DNA of 35,597 nt from the IMG/VR virus record IMGVR_UViG_3300035698_001535, positions 1-35,597 of that record. The stretch is one strand, 5' to 3'. The notes below the pieces were generated by a model. It worked only from the letters and a program-made list of their open reading frames with translations. It made no database searches and was not told where the DNA came from. This DNA comes from a virus. The position numbers and the translations under genes are program-made. Within the stretch, counting starts at the first letter, position 1; every line of letters starts with the position of its first letter. Shown one piece after another: positions 30,488 through 35,597 of the stretch.

Positions 30488-32777
30488 TTTTACCACAGCA
30501 TTAAAAAACGCATATCGTAAAGACTACGGTGCTTCTTATTGGATACTTCGATTATACTACGGTGATGAAACTGCATTTACAGGATTCTCAGTTAAACCTC
30601 GAACAGTTGATAGCCATGTTTACTACGAAGCAATTAGTTTTGGATCGGTAGGACAGAAAGGTGACATTGATGCTTTTACAGTATCAAATGGAACAGTTTC
30701 AGTAACAGTTCCCAATACTCCTAAAGCAGTTGAGGGTTATCGTTTCTCAGATTTATTTGAAACGAGAACTTATACTAATAGAAAGTGGCAAATCTACCAA
30801 TGCCGAGAAGATGTAGCCTTTTCTACTGACAATCTTTTGGCTGCCGGAATAATAGGTGCTGAGTTTAATTACGATGATTTAGAGTTTCAGCTTTACTTAA
30901 ATGATCAATGGGCAAAGTATGACATAGAACTTCCATCAAGAACAGTAACAAGCGCATTATATGCTAATGCTCCCGAAAAAAATCTTAATGTACCAATACC
31001 AATGTGGTATGGGGATTACCAAACAGACAATTTAACTGCTTCCCTCAATACTTATGAATTTCAAAAATATAAAGTTCCCGCAATAGTAACGAATAAATGG
31101 AATGATGATGAAACCGGATTGACAATTCATCCCGACATAGAAACGGTAGATGAAATAACAAATGTATTTATGTATGATAATGGTATATGGGCAGTTGCCG
31201 AAGATTCTCCTGTTGTTACTAATCCATCTGCTACTTTTAAAGGTTCTACATTTAGTGCTTTCTACCCATTAACTGCACACGAAGATATTGTTAGTAATGG
31301 TACTTGCCCTGATTATACACAAGCATTTGATGGAGATGGAGATACTGATGCAACGTGGAATATCGCAGGTACTTCTGCTCCGGGTGGTTATATTGCGTTT
31401 AGCATTCCTGATGTTGTACTTAAAGGTCTTGGTAAAAACATATCTGCTGTTACTGTAAAGTTATGGGGTTCTTTAACGGGTACTGTAACTGATGCTATCT
31501 CTATGTTTACTTCTTACGATGGTGGAGATTCTGAACAAAACACAATTACTATTTCAGCAGGGTTGAATGAGTATGATATAACAGGTGACTTTTCTGCTGA
31601 CGAGTTGGCTGATTGGACTTTTAAAAAAGATGTCTTAACAATCCAAGTTTCAAATGTTGTAGACATGGTTATGTATATCAACGAAATAGGCATTGAAGTA
31701 ACTTATGAACCTGACAAGTCATATTTAAAAACATACCAAACAGAGATAGAAGTGGATGATCGTTCTTCTGCTGTCATCGGACAGGGATATGGAGCTGGTG
31801 GTTCAAGAATTTCAACAAGAGTAAGTAGGTCTATTGGTGACATAGAAACTGTATACGTTACAGGACAAGGCAGAGAATATGGTTCATGGATAGATATAAT
31901 AGATGGAAATGCTAGAGCAGCGTATACGGGTGAAACAGATCCGGGATATACTGCTGCTGCTGCTATGATAGAAAATCCTGTTTATATCATAGAAGATATT
32001 TTAAGAAACGAATTAGGTCTTGATGAAACAGAAATAGATTGTGCTTCGTTTGATGTGGCGGGGAATACAACTGATGGAACTCTTGGACAGGTATTCAATG
32101 CTGCGGTATCTACTGTAAAATTTGCATTAAGTGTATACAAATTTACAAATGCTAAAAAGTTAATTCGTAAGATTTGTGCTTTAAGTGGATTATATTTCTA
32201 TTGGAGTGGGGGAAAAGCTACTATCAAGGCAAGAGACCCATCGTACTCGGCAGTAGTAGGAGCGATTGATACAAGACATATTGGTTATCCATCTCCTGAA
32301 GCGAATATCGGTAAACCTGAAATGTCAATGACACCTTTTGATGATGTTGTCAATTATATCACAGTTGAATATGCTTATGATTATGGTTCAAATCAAACCA
32401 TTGAATCAAGCACTCCAGATGATAATGCTTCTTTAAAAAGCGATGCATCAAGAACAATCTATGATGTTGATGACACCACCTACAGTAAAGCTGTAATAAG
32501 TTTTGATTTTACTTTAGACTCTACAACTGCTGAGAATTATGGTATTGCTCAGATAGCTTATTTAAAAGACAGGAAACCGATTATCAGTTTTGAGATTACC
32601 AAAGCAATATACAATCATTATGAAATAGGCGATGCGGTTAATATAACTAATTTTCCAACTTCATTAAAACTGTTTGGTGATGCTTTAACTTCGAGTTTAG
32701 TCTTTCTGATAATGGAAAAGAGAGCAACTTATAACGGTGTTTATTTTGAACTAATCTTAGTTCCGGGAGCAGTATAA
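30480..32777 (+). CDS. Tail tip / baseplate hub-type protein, 765 aa
   Basis: Overlaps the tape measure gene by 8 nt. The N-terminal part (SFTTALKNAYRKDYGASYWI..) looks like a distal tail domain. A beta-rich central part with GDGDTDATWNIAG (about residues 280-290) resembles carbohydrate-binding sandwiches. The C-terminal third, with KKLIRKICALSGLYFYWSGGKATIKARDPSY, resembles tail-hub domains. It may combine Dit-, Tal- and receptor-contacting functions in one chain. Function by position and pattern. Confidence 0.7.
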   Translation: MLSFTTALKNAYRKDYGASYWILRLYYGDETAFTGFSVKPRTVDSHVYYEAISFGSVGQKGDIDAFTVSNGTVSVTVPNTPKAVEGYRFSDLFETRTYTNRKWQIYQCREDVAFSTDNLLAAGIIGAEFNYDDLEFQLYLNDQWAKYDIELPSRTVTSALYANAPEKNLNVPIPMWYGDYQTDNLTASLNTYEFQKYKVPAIVTNKWNDDETGLTIHPDIETVDEITNVFMYDNGIWAVAEDSPVVTNPSATFKGSTFSAFYPLTAHEDIVSNGTCPDYTQAFDGDGDTDATWNIAGTSAPGGYIAFSIPDVVLKGLGKNISAVTVKLWGSLTGTVTDAISMFTSYDGGDSEQNTITISAGLNEYDITGDFSADELADWTFKKDVLTIQVSNVVDMVMYINEIGIEVTYEPDKSYLKTYQTEIEVDDRSSAVIGQGYGAGGSRISTRVSRSIGDIETVYVTGQGREYGSWIDIIDGNARAAYTGETDPGYTAAAAMIENPVYIIEDILRNELGLDETEIDCASFDVAGNTTDGTLGQVFNAAVSTVKFALSVYKFTNAKKLIRKICALSGLYFYWSGGKATIKARDPSYSAVVGAIDTRHIGYPSPEANIGKPEMSMTPFDDVVNYITVEYAYDYGSNQTIESSTPDDNASLKSDASRTIYDVDDTTYSKAVISFDFTLDSTTAENYGIAQIAYLKDRKPIISFEITKAIYNHYEIGDAVNITNFPTSLKLFGDALTSSLVFLIMEKRATYNGVYFELILVPGAV

Positions 32778-33467
32778 ATGAAATTTATTTATCCAATAGA
32801 TATAGATGCAACATATTCAGTAGATAATGGTACTATTACAAATGATTATTTAATCAACGATGGTGCGATTGATACAGCAGCAACAGTTAGCAATGGTGAT
32901 AGAGTACAGTTTGATTTTAGTTCAAGTGTTAATCCAACACAAATAGTTGTTTATCTTAATAGTGGTTCGGGGAGTATAGTAGTTAAAAGAACTTCAAGCA
33001 AAACATTGGTAAGCACAACTGCAATTAGCACAGCAGGTTGGACCATTATAGACATAAGCAGTACCGCTTCTGATGAATGGTATTGTGAATTTACTGTTCC
33101 TGCGGCTATGACAATATCTGAAGTGTTCTTTGCACATACTTTTACTTTCCCCTATCAATATGATTTAGGTAACACTAAACAATATCAGTTCGGAGTTGAT
33201 TTAGCAATGGGAATTGGTGGTGGAGAGTTTGCTAATAAACGACACGATGCTAAGACTTTAAGGGATTGGAATAGTACAAGTTACTCGGGAACAAACGTAA
33301 CTGCTTATGAAACAATGCTAACTGCGATAGGTGGAACTTATGCTAAGTTGTTATGGTACGATGACACTTCTTACCACTATATCAGACTAAAAGATACCCC
33401 TGTATTTTCAGAAGAAACTTACGATAGATGGGGATTCGGTCAAGGAATAAGGACACAATTACAATGA
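32778..33467 (+). CDS. Tail-tip associated protein, 229 aa
   Basis: Begins right after the hub stop. Ser/Thr-rich beta protein; the first 120 residues look like a jelly-roll or carbohydrate-binding-type domain (YPIDIDATYSVDNGTI.., VYLNSGSGSIVV), the rest contains KTLRDWNSTSYSGTNVTAYE. Probable component of the distal tail. Four-nt overlap with the next gene. Confidence 0.65.
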   Translation: MKFIYPIDIDATYSVDNGTITNDYLINDGAIDTAATVSNGDRVQFDFSSSVNPTQIVVYLNSGSGSIVVKRTSSKTLVSTTAISTAGWTIIDISSTASDEWYCEFTVPAAMTISEVFFAHTFTFPYQYDLGNTKQYQFGVDLAMGIGGGEFANKRHDAKTLRDWNSTSYSGTNVTAYETMLTAIGGTYAKLLWYDDTSYHYIRLKDTPVFSEETYDRWGFGQGIRTQLQ

Positions 33468-33742
33468 GATGGATTATAATATTTTTAATCAGTTTTACAA
33501 TCGCACAAGACTATAATACACTTGAAGATAGAAGTTATATTTGTAAAGAAAGAGGTCACGTTATGACAGGTGTTATGTTTACAACTGCTATGTATTGTCC
33601 ACCTTATGTTATTGACGAAGATGGTGTAAGCTATATGGTATATCCTGCTTGTAATTCAACAACGTATACTTGCGGAAGATGTGGCAAAGAGATAACTGAA
33701 ACAGGTGAAGAAACGAGAGTAATTATTTGGGAAAAACAATGA
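33464..33742 (+). CDS. Exported Cys-rich protein, 92 aa
   Basis: From the ATG at 33464, which overlaps the previous TGA, the protein starts MRWIIIFLISFTIAQ, a short Sec signal with Gln after Ala14. The mature part has six or seven Cys, ending in CGRCGKE (a C-x2-C knuckle), so it may form disulfides or bind zinc in the periplasm. An in-frame ATG at 33428 is disfavoured because it would place nine polar residues before the signal. It lies between tail-tip and fibre genes. Confidence 0.7.
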   Translation: MRWIIIFLISFTIAQDYNTLEDRSYICKERGHVMTGVMFTTAMYCPPYVIDEDGVSYMVYPACNSTTYTCGRCGKEITETGEETRVIIWEKQ

Positions 33743-35597
33743 GATATTTTTTAAGTATACTATTTTTAATAAGTTACGCATACGGACAAACTGACCATTT
33801 AGGATCACAACATTTATCAAACACCTACGACCAGATTCTACACATCGGGAACAACGATGAATTTGGTAATGGACTTCATATAATAGAACGTTCAGATGAC
33901 GATAAAACTACAGTAGATTCTTCTGCTTTTGTTATAGGAGATTCTTTAGCAGGTACAAGAGCAACAGGAATGTATCTACTCCAAGAGGGTGTTGCGATTA
34001 CTGCTTCTGCTGCTGATTTAAACCTTTTAGAAGGACACTCAACTCATTCTTTTTTATATGATTCAAGTGGTGTGTTTGTTAATGCTCCGAGAACAATCTA
34101 CGGATGGTCGCACACTATGGTTTTCTCAGCTACCGACTATAATACAATAGAGTGGACTTCAGGACATTTTATATATGCTGATGGTGATTCGTTTGCGATT
34201 GATGCAGGGAACACGGGCAACATTTCTGCTATTAGTTGGATTTACTTCGATGAAAATGTTTCAGCTACAGTTTTACAAACTACAAGTTCAGGTGGTGCTG
34301 CAGTGGGTGATAGCAGGGTAGTCGTTTGTGTCGCAGATAATAACGATGATGTAGCTAAAGATGCTACCTATCAAGTATTCGGTAGTGAGGGTAGTGGTGT
34401 TACTATTTTTGCAGACAATATAGCTGCGAACACAATTACAGGTAATGAGATACTTGGTAACACACTTACTATTAGTGAAATTAATTTTAGTACAGTTCCC
34501 GGAGATTCTGTAATCGGTGTAATTAATGTTGGTGGTGGAAATTTATTTATAACTGCTGATGTTATTAATGCACTTAGTAGTTCTGCTGCTGGTCAAAGAA
34601 TAGTGATAGACCCAACATTGAACCAATTAAAAATGTATGCAAGTGACGGAGATAATGGGAGTATATTTTATAATGCTGCTGATTTCTTTGATTTTAGCGA
34701 TGGGATTCGAACTGCTCAATTTTTAAGCACATCAGGTTATGTGGAAGTTGATGATATTGTAGACCCATCACAGGGAGGCTATAATAGGATATATGCCAAA
34801 ACAAGCACAACTCCACAAGAATTATGGATGCACAATAATAACGTAGGTGTACCAGCACAGTGGCAATTTGCATTTCAAGCAGATGCCACAGTTGAAAGAG
34901 ATGTAAGATTTACTGATTTACAGATTGATGGTACATTAAATGATGCAAGTGGAGATGCGGGTACAAATGGGCAACTTTTATCATCAACAGCTACAGGAAC
35001 AAACTGGATAGCTGCTTCCGCAGGCGGTAACATAAGTAATACGGGTACTCCTGTTGATAATCAAATAGCAGTCTGGACTGATGCCACCACAATAGAAGGG
35101 GTAGTCGGTCTTACTTTTGATGGGACTAATTTAGCTGTCGCTGCCATAAATACAGGAGAGGGTAATAACGAATTATTTGACATGAACCAAAATGTCTTAA
35201 CAACCTCAACTCCAAGTTTTGCACAAATAACAGTAGATAATCTTGTAATGAATGCAAATACAATTAGTTCATCAACTGGAGATATATATTTAGACCCTGA
35301 CGGCAGTGATGTCCAATTAGGTGCAAGTAATCTTGTGACGAGTGGAAACGTAGATGGAGTAGATGTTAGTGCTTTAAATACAACTGTTGGTGGACATACT
35401 ACTGCAATAGGTTTAAATACTACTCACAGAACTTCAACTGGTGTAGACCATTCATATATAGACCAAGCAGTATTGACTACAAGTCTGCCTACTTTTGCAC
35501 AAATAACAGTAGATAATCTTGTAATGAATGCAAATACAATTAGTTCATCAACTGGAGATATATATTTAGACCCTGACGGCAGTGATGTTGATTTTTC
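33739..35597 (+). CDS. Tail fibre-like protein with Sec signal peptide (partial, no stop in window)
   Basis: ATGA overlap with the previous gene; the frame is open for 619 codons to the window edge. The N-terminus is a signal peptide (MRYFLSILFLISYAYGQ). The rest is Gly/Ser/Thr/Asn-rich with repeated fibre-like segments such as TPSFAQITVDNLVMNANTIS, GDIYLDPDGSDV and a GVDHSYIDQAV unit. The 92-residue unit starts a second copy near the edge. Position and composition say tail fibre, but an export signal is unusual for it; a cell-surface adhesin carried by the phage is an alternative. Confidence 0.75.
   Translation, partial: MRYFLSILFLISYAYGQTDHLGSQHLSNTYDQILHIGNNDEFGNGLHIIERSDDDKTTVDSSAFVIGDSLAGTRATGMYLLQEGVAITASAADLNLLEGHSTHSFLYDSSGVFVNAPRTIYGWSHTMVFSATDYNTIEWTSGHFIYADGDSFAIDAGNTGNISAISWIYFDENVSATVLQTTSSGGAAVGDSRVVVCVADNNDDVAKDATYQVFGSEGSGVTIFADNIAANTITGNEILGNTLTISEINFSTVPGDSVIGVINVGGGNLFITADVINALSSSAAGQRIVIDPTLNQLKMYASDGDNGSIFYNAADFFDFSDGIRTAQFLSTSGYVEVDDIVDPSQGGYNRIYAKTSTTPQELWMHNNNVGVPAQWQFAFQADATVERDVRFTDLQIDGTLNDASGDAGTNGQLLSSTATGTNWIAASAGGNISNTGTPVDNQIAVWTDATTIEGVVGLTFDGTNLAVAAINTGEGNNELFDMNQNVLTTSTPSFAQITVDNLVMNANTISSSTGDIYLDPDGSDVQLGASNLVTSGNVDGVDVSALNTTVGGHTTAIGLNTTHRTSTGVDHSYIDQAVLTTSLPTFAQITVDNLVMNANTISSSTGDIYLDPDGSDVDF
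35217..35312 (+). repeat. 96-bp direct repeat, copy 1
   Basis: Identical over 96 bp to 35493-35588, spaced 276 bp (92 codons), so in frame within the fibre gene. It encodes the FAQITVDNLVMNANTIS..DPDGSDV part. Confidence 0.9.
35493..35588 (+). repeat. 96-bp direct repeat, copy 2
   Basis: Second identical copy. After it the sequence diverges (GATTTT versus CCAATT in copy 1). The window ends 9 bp later, so more copies may follow. Confidence 0.9.

Noticed and set aside
1-35597. CRISPR arrays, tRNA or rRNA genes, insertion sequences, integrase or attachment sites
   Set aside because: Read for on both strands; no repeat-spacer pattern, no cloverleaf I could support, and no transposase or integrase gene. 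The transposase-like zinc ribbon at 9808 is part of the exonuclease.

Overview
The window is an AT-rich tailed-phage genome segment, most likely a siphovirus. It has a terminase, SPP1-type portal, scaffold, HK97-type capsid, tail tube, a frameshifted tail-chaperone pair, a roughly 700-residue tape measure and tail-tip proteins. Nearly every gene is on the + strand, packed with ATGA, TAATG or few-base overlaps. No integrase, repressor, tRNA or CRISPR array is visible. The last gene is a tail fibre that runs off the right edge, and the first genes on the left are a lysis cassette, so the window may be most of a circularly permuted genome cut between fibre and lysis genes. Strong GGAGG-type ribosome sites and TTGC/TATAAT-type promoters argue against a typical Bacteroidota host. 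Sec signal peptides ending AQ, SQ or GQ, with Gln at +1, recall FCB-group bacteria such as Marinimicrobia; this host guess is weak.

Layout. Positions 29-1523: lysis cassette (spanin-like exported protein, holin candidates, M15 endolysin). 1527-9672: packaging and head module (TerS-like, TerL, portal, gpF-like protein, scaffold, capsid, a possible decoration protein, an exported structural-type protein). 9808-11489: accessory cassette with a DEDDy exonuclease between two zinc ribbons, a CDP-alcohol phosphatidyltransferase and one or two tiny membrane peptides. 11572-18862: recombination and replication I (Gp157-like, ERF annealing protein, NinB-like, replication initiator-like, RHH-type protein, SSB, NinG-like nuclease, DNA methyltransferase). 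19031-23451: replication II (second initiator-like protein, paralogous methyltransferase, DnaC-like loader, metallophosphoesterase, winged-helix protein, broken ORF, T5orf172 protein). 23457-23775: the only minus-strand genes, two small membrane proteins. 23779-24496: a divergent intergenic region with a possible structured RNA and inverted repeats. 24497-35597: connector and tail module.

Working together. A repeated promoter (TTGCTW, TTGTGGT, 17-bp spacer, TATNNT) stands before the scaffold/capsid genes, before replication II and before the tail module, with a weaker copy before the accessory cassette. It may coordinate separated blocks. Stem-loops that end 7 nt before an ATG mark the heads of four gene clusters. 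The head and tail modules are separated by about 15 kb of accessory and replication genes.

The features most worth following up are the accessory exonuclease/phospholipid-synthase cassette, the Sec signal peptides on proteins in the virion modules, the shared promoter family, the hairpin-led gene starts, the -1 frameshift in the tail chaperone, and the structured intergenic region at 24.0-24.4 kb.
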